Below, piece after piece: positions 7,781 through 15,139 of a stretch of DNA of 20,111 bases. Position 1 is the first letter of the stretch. Every line of letters starts with the position of its first letter. Both the position numbers and the translations under genes were made by a program. The notes beneath the pieces were generated by a model. It saw only the letters and a list, made by a program, of their open reading frames with translations. It had not been told where the DNA came from and did not search any database. The DNA is from Candidatus Segatella violae (GTDB lineage Bacteria; Bacteroidota; Bacteroidia; Bacteroidales; Bacteroidaceae), in NCBI GenBank assembly GCA_002440225.1, contig DJSH01000002.1:1488-21598 (forward strand), in the 5' to 3' direction.

Positions 7781-8686
7781 TTATTTTATAGGGGTAAAAC
7801 TTAGCATGATATAGTTGTAGCCATCCGACGTTCCATCAGAATAAGTGGTGGAATAAGTACCAAACATACCATCTCCTTCTGTAAAGGAGATGTAAGAGTA
7901 ATCTCCATATCCTGTATACGAATTCATGATATAGAGATAAGTAATGGTCTTGTCACCTACCGTCCATGAAGGATATTCATCATTCTTTGTATCATACAGA
8001 TAAAAGCCATCTATCGAACCATCCTTATAACTTAAATAGTTAGCATATGGGATTATCTTATTATAACCTGTCAAGCCTGAACCAGAAGCCAAGCCACCGA
8101 CGAGAAAGACCATATCCAAGCCCGAACCTACAAAATCTTTGATGCGATAGCGATTAGTGCTGCCCAATCTCTCTATGTCCTTGGTCCATGTTTGCTGAGT
8201 TCCACCTACCGTCCATGTAATGGTAGCATCCTTGACGTAAGTTTTCCAAGATGCCTCCAGTATATAACCACTATAATGGGAAACGCCTTTAAGCTGGGCA
8301 TAATGGTCGGCATATTCATCGCCTAGGGACAGGGAGAAAGAATATTTCTTGTCTTCCTCCATCTGTCCTACCCCAATAGCCAGAGTCGTGGTCTTCTCGC
8401 CAGCCTTAAACTTCACCGTAGCAGGAATCATCAATCCCTCTGTGGCAGACTTGCAGATAATAGGCACCTCGGCTTCTTCCGTCGCATTCATCCGAGACAC
8501 CTTGATTTCCACATTAGGTTCCTCACCTGGTGCACAGATAAAGTCAGTACTGTTGTCTGCATCAAAATACACCTGCATACTATTTGCTGGAGTGGGAGTA
8601 CCCGCAGTATAGTCGTCATCACTGTCACAAGCCACAAAGCCCACAGCGATGAACATCATCATGATCTGATATATGTACTTTTTCAT
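7781..8686 (-). CDS. Surface lipoprotein of unknown function in SusCD operon (SusE-like position)
   Basis: A 301-residue protein whose signal peptide ends at Cys20 (GFVAC), followed by DSDDD, a strong surface-export signature for Bacteroidetes lipoproteins. The remainder looks beta-rich. The N-terminal half (about 35-135), with EIKVSRMNATEEAEVPI and ATVKFKAGEKTTTLAI, resembles an Ig-like or Calx-beta-like fold. The C-terminal half, rich in Tyr and Gly, is not recognised. Third genes in SusCD operons often encode ligand-binding surface lipoproteins of the SusE/SusF kind, so a substrate-binding role is a position-based inference. Spacing is 20 bp from SusD and 24 bp to the peptidase. No enzyme motif was found. 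Confidence 0.8.
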   Translation of the reverse strand: MKKYIYQIMMMFIAVGFVACDSDDDYTAGTPTPANSMQVYFDADNSTDFICAPGEEPNVEIKVSRMNATEEAEVPIICKSATEGLMIPATVKFKAGEKTTTLAIGVGQMEEDKKYSFSLSLGDEYADHYAQLKGVSHYSGYILEASWKTYVKDATITWTVGGTQQTWTKDIERLGSTNRYRIKDFVGSGLDMVFLVGGLASGSGLTGYNKIIPYANYLSYKDGSIDGFYLYDTKNDEYPSWTVGDKTITYLYIMNSYTGYGDYSYISFTEGDGMFGTYSTTYSDGTSDGYNYIMLSFTPIK

Positions 8687-8706
8687 CTTTTCTACATTTT
8701 AAGCCA

Positions 8707-10437
8707 TTAATAATTTGTCTGAGCCGAAACCACACTGGATGGATCTGGGTTCAAAACCACTGCTGGGTTGTTATTACGCTCATAGTCATAAATGTAATAA
8801 TTGAGCCATGGAGCCACATATCCCTTCTTGGAGTTGAGCTGATAAGAGGCAGGATAATTGGAATCGGCATAGTAGCGTTGAATCTGCAAGCCCAGTCGCT
8901 TGTTGTCGAAGTAAACAAGTCCCTCACCCCAGAACTCGATGCGCTTTTGCACCATCAGTTCCTTGATAAAAGCATCCATGTCGGTAGCATCACAATGATA
9001 AGAAGCATCGCTGTAACGATAGTTGTTCATGAAGTCGTCCAATACTTTCTTGCCGGCTTCCACGCCCTGTGTATGCGCCTTAGCCTCAGCCAAGATGAAA
9101 TGCATCTCTTCTACACGCATCAATGGAATGTCGCAGAGCATCGCCACGTTGTAGTCGGTCTGCTCGCCTTCGTTCAAGCGGAATTTCAAATTGGTATAGG
9201 CAGGGAGACTTCCCCATTCTTCATCCGTGAGGATGGTCTTATACTTGGAAGGAATAGCAGCCTTGCCTGCATCACCAGGAGCTACCCATGAAGTCTTACG
9301 CCAGTCGGCATCAGGCATTTTGTCAAAGAGTGCCTTGTCGATACCACGGTAGGTTCCGTAACCACCCCATGTAATGCCTGGAGCCTCTGATGCCATGAAG
9401 CAGAGCCACGAATACCAATAATTGGTAAGCATCTCCTTTGTGCCCATGGAAGCTGCCCACATCCAGGCCTGGTTGGCTTTGTTGAAACCAGTCTTCTCAT
9501 TGTGCCATTCATTGTTGGTAAGAGGGGTATAGCCATCAAGAGCCATAGCCTTTTGGGCGTATTCAGCTGCTTTGGCATAACAGTCGTTGGCTGTGGAAAT
9601 GCCAATCTTAGCATATCCGTCGGCATCATCCTCATGTGAGAGAAGGGTTGCCAAATCATCAGGATTCTTGTCGAAACGGCTAGCCATCTCCAACCATAAT
9701 CTTGCCTTCAAACCATATACCACACTTTCATCAGGCATCGACTTAACATCACGTAAGAAACCTTTCAAGTCGGTCTCTGCCGTGTTTAAGTCGTTCATGA
9801 TAAAACGATACATAGTATAGAAAGGAACACGGGGATTGTTCTTGGATTCCTGCGCCGTAGTCTTCTCTGTCACAATTGGAACGGTGAGCCCCATCACATT
9901 GTTTTTCGTCGCCTTGGCATCCAAATCGGTAAAGCCTGTGGTCTTATACTCAAACATACGTGCCATGTCGAGGTAAGCCAAGGCTCTATACGCCAAGGCA
10001 GCACCAGCATACGCTTTATTGTCGGACTCATCGGTGCCATACTTTGCCACGACATTATTGGCATTGCATATCAAGTCATAATAATAAGAATAGGTATAGA
10101 GGGCGAATGTAGATAGAGAGGTTCCATCCGCTATCCAGTAAAGATAATCGTATCCGCTATCACTTACAGGTTCGTCACCTCCCAAGATGTCTCTCAGCAT
10201 CATCTGGCAAGGGTAGCCCCAGTCGTAAGCAAGCTCATCTCCATTATAGGTAAACTGGTCTACCATCATGGCATTCAATCCATTGACCATGATTTTACCT
10301 GGATCTTTGGCATTATCCAACTGTGAGGTTGTGGCAGAGCCAGTAGGCAAATCCTCCTCTATACAACTCTGCATCAAGGAAGCGGATGCCAACATCATGA
10401 ATGGCACTATCGCCATCTTCATTATTTTCTTGTTCAT
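8707..10437 (-). CDS. SusD/RagB-family nutrient-binding outer membrane lipoprotein
   Basis: 576 residues. The signal peptide ends at Cys25 (LMQSC), followed by IEEDLP. Family marks include the helical (TPR-like) core with AYRALAYLDMARMFEY, the segment LMRVEEMHFILAEAKA, and the conserved end ELMVQKRIEFWGEGLVYFDNKRLG. SusD-like proteins form a lid over their SusC partner and deliver ligand to it. It lies 23 bp after the SusC-like gene and has a clear AAGGA ribosome site. Since the operon carries a peptidase and no glycan enzyme, the ligand may be peptides, as for RagB of Porphyromonas gingivalis. The substrate assignment is inferred. Confidence 0.95.
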   Translation of the reverse strand: MNKKIMKMAIVPFMMLASASLMQSCIEEDLPTGSATTSQLDNAKDPGKIMVNGLNAMMVDQFTYNGDELAYDWGYPCQMMLRDILGGDEPVSDSGYDYLYWIADGTSLSTFALYTYSYYYDLICNANNVVAKYGTDESDNKAYAGAALAYRALAYLDMARMFEYKTTGFTDLDAKATKNNVMGLTVPIVTEKTTAQESKNNPRVPFYTMYRFIMNDLNTAETDLKGFLRDVKSMPDESVVYGLKARLWLEMASRFDKNPDDLATLLSHEDDADGYAKIGISTANDCYAKAAEYAQKAMALDGYTPLTNNEWHNEKTGFNKANQAWMWAASMGTKEMLTNYWYSWLCFMASEAPGITWGGYGTYRGIDKALFDKMPDADWRKTSWVAPGDAGKAAIPSKYKTILTDEEWGSLPAYTNLKFRLNEGEQTDYNVAMLCDIPLMRVEEMHFILAEAKAHTQGVEAGKKVLDDFMNNYRYSDASYHCDATDMDAFIKELMVQKRIEFWGEGLVYFDNKRLGLQIQRYYADSNYPASYQLNSKKGYVAPWLNYYIYDYERNNNPAVVLNPDPSSVVSAQTNY

Positions 10438-10460
10438 AATTATATCCTTTCTTTTGAGAG

Positions 10461-13400
10461 TTAGAATTGAAGGGTTACACCAGCCGAAATAGTGCGAGTG
10501 GCAGAATAATTCTCTGTACCTGGAGCACCTGCTGAACTAGTACGAGGATCCAATCCCTTGCGTTTGCTCCAGAAATACACATTGTCCGCTGTAGCATAAA
10601 CTCGCAACTTACTCAGTCCCAGTTTGCTAACCCAAGAGGTTGGGAAGGTATAACCCAAGCTGACATTGTTCAAGCTCAGCCAACTGCCATTGGTTAAGAA
10701 TCGATCAGACGCAGAATTGGCATACTCATCACCAAACTGCAAACGTGGGATATTGGAAGATGTATTGTCTTCGGTCCAAGCCTTGAGCATATCCTTGTGG
10801 AAATTATACCCGACATGAGAGCCATACGGGCAACTCATCAGATTTTGATAACCATAATCGAAGACCTTGCCACCAATGGAATAAGAGAAATTGACAGAGA
10901 AGTCAAGCCCCTTGAAACTCAAGCTTGTACCAAAGCCACCATAAAGGTCAGGAGTTGGATCGCCACAAGCATAATAGGTTGCCTCATTATAGGTGGTCGT
11001 AGTGGAAGTCTTTCCTTCTTCATCGGTGACATACCACATCGACTGTCCATCATCTGAGACTCCAGCATACTTAGGCAGTCGCCATGTGTACATAGGCAGT
11101 CCTTCGCCATAAAAACTAAAGTTGGAAGTATATCCACCATGGCCATCCAACTGGTCATTGATGTTCTCTGGATTCAAGGAAACTATCTTGTTGCGATAAT
11201 GGGTGGCATTGAGGTTGATGTTCCATGTCAAGTCCTTGGTACGGATGGCATCATAAGAAAGTGAAAGCTCCACACCCTTGTTGACCATATCGCCTACATT
11301 GTCGTATCTGCCGTCATATCCATACGACTTAGGGTAATAGACATAACAAAGCATATCGGTGGTTTTACGATAGAAATACTCCAAGCTACCCGTCAAGCGA
11401 CTCTTGAAGAATCCGAATTCCACACCCGCATTGACATTGGTATTGGTCTCCCAAGTGATGTCAGGATTGCCCTTGGTACTGATGGTCATAGCCACTTCTC
11501 CATTGTTGTTGCGAATGTCATACAAGTCCATATATCGGTTATAGCCAATACCATCATTGCCCTGTTGACCAAAGGATGCCTTCAATTTCAGCATATCGAG
11601 CCATCCCTTGCTGCTCTCCATCCAGTTTTCCTTGGTAAGAATCCAAGCGGCGCCCAAGGAATAGAAGTTACCCCAGCGATGCCCTGGCGCAAAGTTGGAA
11701 GAAGCATCACGACGATAAGATGCCTGGGCAAAATACTTGCCATCGTAATCGTACATGCCACGGAAGAAATAACCCTCTGTGTTATATTTTTCCTGATCGG
11801 ATGTGCCGGAGTTTTCCTTGATGGCACCACTCAACTCTTGGTTTCCAAAATAAGAGAACATTCCGGTACGTGAAGCTATCACATCCTCGTTGGTAGAACG
11901 GGAATTCTCGTGTCCCAAGAGCAAAGTCATATTGTGATTGCCAAAACTCTTGGAATAGTTGATTAACTGTTGAAAGTTGACAGCATAGGTGCGATAATGG
12001 CTCTTGCTGACATAACCCTCAGGATTAGAATTGGCTCCCCATCCATAAAAAGGCTGCGTAGTAGACGTATAACGATATTCATAATCGCTCACGGTACCAT
12101 TGACGGTCAATTTCAACCCTTTGACAAATGCAGGGGTAATATCCGCAAAACCAGCCAAGGAGAAAGAGTTAGCTACAGAATTATTGGTTTGTATGCGGTC
12201 ATCCTTTAATGGATTGGTTTGTTTCTCCACATCACGTACCAATCCAGCATTGGTACCATCGCCATAATCATACATAGCACCATTTTGATCAGTCATGATA
12301 TTGCCTTCTCCATCACGGATATAGAGAGGATAGATAGGGGCTATACGACTTGCGGCATAAAATATATTGTAACCAGAGTCGCTTCCCGACTGGTCGATAA
12401 GCGTATGGGCATAATTCACATTGCCGCCCACCTTCAACCAATCATTGGCTTTCATCGTAGACTTGAGACGAGCCGTATAACGCTTGATGCCAGAGCCGTA
12501 TGCTATACCTGGCTCGTCAAGATAGCCCAAAGAAGCATACATCTGGGCAACATCATTACCTCCATTGATATTGATGTTATATTCCTGGCGCAAGGTGTGG
12601 CGCATAGATTCCTTCAACCAATCGTCTGGCTGAATGGTATATACTTGACCTTTATAATATACACGATTACCCAAGGTAGCATTTGGATTCAACTTTCCAT
12701 TGTCACCAATCAAGAACTGCCCATCCGGTACAGCATAACAGAGATAACCCAAGCCACCAGAAGAGGCATTGCTGCTCACAATAGCTTTGTTGGCGGCGAT
12801 ATGAGCATTGTATGGTGTCATGCCATTGGCGATATTGTTGCGATAAACAGCCGCATATTGCATCTCATAATATTGTCCTGGGGCAGAAACCATATCATAT
12901 TCCTGTGTTGCACGACTCGTGCTGCCCCATTTGGCATCCAGAGTCACCAACGTTCTACCTTTCTGCGGATTCTTGGTGGTAATCATAATCACACCATTGG
13001 CGCCACGAGCGCCATAGAGCGCATTACTGGCCGCATCCTTCAAGACGGTCATGGAGGCCACATCATTAGGATTGATGTCATTCCAAGAACCAGCAAAAGG
13101 AGCACCATCGACAATAATCAAAGGTTCCTGATTTGCATTGATAGAACTGATACCACGAATCAAGAAAGATGGTGCAGCCGAAGGATCGCCAGAAGATTTA
13201 TACATCTGCACACCAGCTACCTGTCCTTCCAAGGCATCAGCTACATTATTAACTGGACGCGCTGCAATTTTATCAGCATCTACCACACCAGCCGAACCTG
13301 TGAAGGACGACTTTTTCTGCTGACCGTAAGCCACCACGATTACATCGTCGAGCTGGCGGTCTTCAGAATGGAGACTAATCTTCATACCCGGAGCCGCCTT

Positions 13401-13655
13401 CACGGTCTGTGATTCCATGCCCAGATAGTTGATGACTATCACCGTACCCGGCTTGATGGTGGCAGGCAAGGAGAACTCGCCGTCCACATTGGTCACGGTA
13501 CCTGTGGAAGTACCCTTCACCTTGATTTGAGCACCGATAACGGGCTCGCCATTCTCGTCAGTGACCTGTCCTCCGATAGCTTTCGGATTCTGAGCCAACA
13601 TTTGTCCTCCCAACGCCATGCATAGGAAGGCTGTCGCTAATGATCTTTTTCTCAT
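10461..13655 (-). CDS. SusC/RagA-family TonB-dependent outer membrane receptor
   Basis: 1064 residues, typical for the family. The signal peptide is about 1-22 (GGQMLAQ). A carboxypeptidase-regulatory-like domain follows (about 26-100, IGGQVTDENGEPVIGAQIKV). The plug domain (about 108-235) contains DVIVVAYGQQKKSSFTGSAG, the SusC-type IRGISSINANQEPLIIVDGAP and LKDAASNALYGARGANGVI. The beta-barrel ends with the aromatic C-terminus SAGVTLQF expected of outer membrane proteins. It imports the ligand caught by the SusD partner using TonB/proton motive force. First gene of a four-gene minus-strand operon with a consensus promoter about 75 bp upstream. It is divergent from ridA. The likely cargo is peptides, inferred from the C10 peptidase in the operon. 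Confidence 0.96.
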   Translation of the reverse strand: MRKRSLATAFLCMALGGQMLAQNPKAIGGQVTDENGEPVIGAQIKVKGTSTGTVTNVDGEFSLPATIKPGTVIVINYLGMESQTVKAAPGMKISLHSEDRQLDDVIVVAYGQQKKSSFTGSAGVVDADKIAARPVNNVADALEGQVAGVQMYKSSGDPSAAPSFLIRGISSINANQEPLIIVDGAPFAGSWNDINPNDVASMTVLKDAASNALYGARGANGVIMITTKNPQKGRTLVTLDAKWGSTSRATQEYDMVSAPGQYYEMQYAAVYRNNIANGMTPYNAHIAANKAIVSSNASSGGLGYLCYAVPDGQFLIGDNGKLNPNATLGNRVYYKGQVYTIQPDDWLKESMRHTLRQEYNININGGNDVAQMYASLGYLDEPGIAYGSGIKRYTARLKSTMKANDWLKVGGNVNYAHTLIDQSGSDSGYNIFYAASRIAPIYPLYIRDGEGNIMTDQNGAMYDYGDGTNAGLVRDVEKQTNPLKDDRIQTNNSVANSFSLAGFADITPAFVKGLKLTVNGTVSDYEYRYTSTTQPFYGWGANSNPEGYVSKSHYRTYAVNFQQLINYSKSFGNHNMTLLLGHENSRSTNEDVIASRTGMFSYFGNQELSGAIKENSGTSDQEKYNTEGYFFRGMYDYDGKYFAQASYRRDASSNFAPGHRWGNFYSLGAAWILTKENWMESSKGWLDMLKLKASFGQQGNDGIGYNRYMDLYDIRNNNGEVAMTISTKGNPDITWETNTNVNAGVEFGFFKSRLTGSLEYFYRKTTDMLCYVYYPKSYGYDGRYDNVGDMVNKGVELSLSYDAIRTKDLTWNINLNATHYRNKIVSLNPENINDQLDGHGGYTSNFSFYGEGLPMYTWRLPKYAGVSDDGQSMWYVTDEEGKTSTTTTYNEATYYACGDPTPDLYGGFGTSLSFKGLDFSVNFSYSIGGKVFDYGYQNLMSCPYGSHVGYNFHKDMLKAWTEDNTSSNIPRLQFGDEYANSASDRFLTNGSWLSLNNVSLGYTFPTSWVSKLGLSKLRVYATADNVYFWSKRKGLDPRTSSAGAPGTENYSATRTISAGVTLQF

Positions 13656-13727
13656 ATCTCTCTTCTTTTCAGTGAATATTCTCTATTTCTATAAAAAAGT
13701 AATCGTGTCACTTTCTCTACACGGCTG

Positions 13728-13759
13728 CAAAGTTATCACTTTTTATCGTTACAACCAAA
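13728..13759 (-). promoter_or_regulatory. Promoter of the SusCD/C10 peptidase operon
   Basis: On the minus strand TAACTTTG (13728-13735) fits the -7 consensus, and TTTG (13756-13759) lies 20 bp upstream. Predicted leader length is about 65 nt. No other good match lies closer to the start codon at 13655, so the four genes are probably transcribed from here. Confidence 0.7.
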
Positions 13760-13907
13760 CAAATATTAAGGAAATTATATTTTTACATAACATTTTGTTA
13801 GCATAATTAGACATTACATGCGCAAATCGCCATATTTAGTAAGTTTTCATATCACTTTCTATCACAAGAAAAGAAGATGAAAATGACATTTTTCCAAAAT
13901 TAATGTG

Positions 13908-13915
13908 TATCTTTG
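13908..13915 (+). promoter_or_regulatory. -7 box upstream of ridA
   Basis: TATCTTTG fits the Bacteroidetes -7 consensus 43 bp before the ridA start. The -33 region is poor: only T-rich sequence at 13889-13893, no TTTG at 19-20 bp. A strong ribosome site AAGGAG (13944-13949) stands 9 nt before the ATG and supports that start. Confidence 0.55.
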
Positions 13916-13958
13916 CATAAGATTTCATAAACACTAATATAATAAGGAGAAAAAAACA

Positions 13959-14333
13959 ATGAACGCAATTCACACAGACAATGCGCCTGCTGCTATTGGT
14001 CCATATAGCCAGGCTATCGAAGTTAATGGTTTCGTATTCGCATCTGGTCAGATTCCTATCGACCCAGCCACAGGCAATTTCGTAGAGGGTGGCATCAAGG
14101 AGCAGACCCGTCAGGCGCTCACCAACGCCCAGAACATCTTGAAGGCAGCAGGCACCGACCTCTCTCACGTAGTAAAGACCACCGTATATCTTGACAGCAT
14201 GGACGATTTCGCAGCCATGAACGAGGTTTATGCCGAGTTCTTCAGCAAGCCATATCCAGCTCGCTCTGCCGTAGCTATCGAGAAGTTGCCTAAGGGCGCA
14301 CTCGTAGAGATTGAGGTTTTGGCTGCTAAGTAA
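13959..14333 (+). CDS. ridA: RidA-family 2-iminobutanoate/2-iminopropanoate deaminase
   Basis: A 124-residue cytoplasmic enzyme of the YjgF/YER057c/UK114 family, normal length. It hydrolyses reactive enamine/imine intermediates released by PLP enzymes, notably threonine/serine dehydratases, to 2-oxo acids and ammonia. Visible motifs are AAIGPYSQAIEVNGFVFASGQIP at the N-terminus, YPARSAVAI with the substrate carboxylate-binding arginine (Arg102), and PKGALVEIE with the conserved Glu (117/119). Start supported by AAGGAG. The stop codon abuts the ABC ATPase start codon (TAAATG), so the two are probably translationally coupled. Its classical metabolic partner, threonine ammonia-lyase, is at 4560-5759 in this window. 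Confidence 0.95.
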   Translation: MNAIHTDNAPAAIGPYSQAIEVNGFVFASGQIPIDPATGNFVEGGIKEQTRQALTNAQNILKAAGTDLSHVVKTTVYLDSMDDFAAMNEVYAEFFSKPYPARSAVAIEKLPKGALVEIEVLAAK

Positions 14334-15110
14334 ATGGGAGCAACGATTACTTTAAAGAATCTAACGATAGGCTATCGCTCGAAACACCAATTTCGAACGG
14401 TAGCCTCAGCTATCAATGCCTCGCTCGAAAGCGACAGTCTGACCTGTCTCATTGGTCACAATGGCGTAGGCAAATCTACCTTGCTTCGTACACTCGCAGG
14501 TTTCCAACCACCACTCGATGGTGAAATTCTACTTCGCAAAAAAACAGTATCCACTTATTCGCCTCGTGAGCTTGCCAAGGAAATCAGCGTAGTACTCACT
14601 TCCAAGCCTGATGTCACCCAACTCACCGTAGAAGAAATCGTTGGCATCGGTCGTTCGCCCTATACAGGTTTTTGGGGCACACTATCTACCAAAGATGTTG
14701 CTATCGTATCGGAGGCTTTGCAAATAGTTGGCATCCAGCAACTTGCCAACCGCAACATACAAGAGCTGAGCGATGGCGAACGTCAGAAAGTAATGATTGC
14801 CAAGGCACTCGCCCAACAAACCCATATCATCATTTTGGACGAGCCCACCGCCTTCCTCGACTTTCCAAGCAAAGTCGAAACTCTTCAGATGCTCCGTCGA
14901 CTTGCCCACAAAGAGCACAAGACCATCCTGCTCTCCACCCATGATGTAGGACTAGCCCTGCAGCTTTCCGACCATCTTTGGCTGATGGAATCCCAACGCC
15001 TATCTATCGGCACTCCTCAGGAACTAGCTGCCAATGAAAGTCTCTCTCGCTTCATCGAACGTGACGGCATCCGCTTCGACAAGGAACGTCTGAGCATAGA
15101 AATCAATTAA
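14334..15110 (+). CDS. ABC transporter ATP-binding protein, FecE/BtuD-like, without visible permease
   Basis: 258 residues, one ATPase domain. Motifs: Walker A GHNGVGKST (41-49), signature LSDGE (145-149), Walker B IIILDE (165-170), D-loop after PTAFLD, and switch His203 in STHDVG. The overall pattern, with LAGFQPPLDGEI and EEIVGIGRSPYTGFWG, fits the iron-siderophore/haem/cobalamin import group. Where many homologues have the Q-loop glutamine, I read VVLTSKP, with Thr near position 89. This may be normal in the Bacteroidetes subgroup. No FecCD permease or binding protein is adjacent, so the partners must be encoded elsewhere or the role differs. It starts directly after the ridA stop and is followed 29 bp later by the 1021-residue membrane protein, suggesting one transcript. 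Confidence 0.88.
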   Translation: MGATITLKNLTIGYRSKHQFRTVASAINASLESDSLTCLIGHNGVGKSTLLRTLAGFQPPLDGEILLRKKTVSTYSPRELAKEISVVLTSKPDVTQLTVEEIVGIGRSPYTGFWGTLSTKDVAIVSEALQIVGIQQLANRNIQELSDGERQKVMIAKALAQQTHIIILDEPTAFLDFPSKVETLQMLRRLAHKEHKTILLSTHDVGLALQLSDHLWLMESQRLSIGTPQELAANESLSRFIERDGIRFDKERLSIEIN

Positions 15111-15139
15111 TCACAACCGTAAAAATCATATCTAAACAA

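Larger units (their letters stand above)
13656..13958. other. Divergent intergenic region between susC-like gene and ridA
   Basis: 303 bp, AT-rich, without a credible gene. It holds a minus promoter (13728-13759) and a plus promoter (13908-13915). The core TCACTTT occurs three times in the same orientation (13708-13714, 13736-13742, 13852-13858), and a short inverted repeat CGTGT/ACACG lies at 13704-13723 near the predicted susC start point. These could be regulator sites, but short AT-rich repeats arise by chance. Confidence 0.6.

Noticed and set aside
12219..13412. 397-codon plus-strand ORF
   Set aside because: Lies wholly antisense to the SusC-like gene, whose frame has full family similarity; the product shows no recognisable domain.
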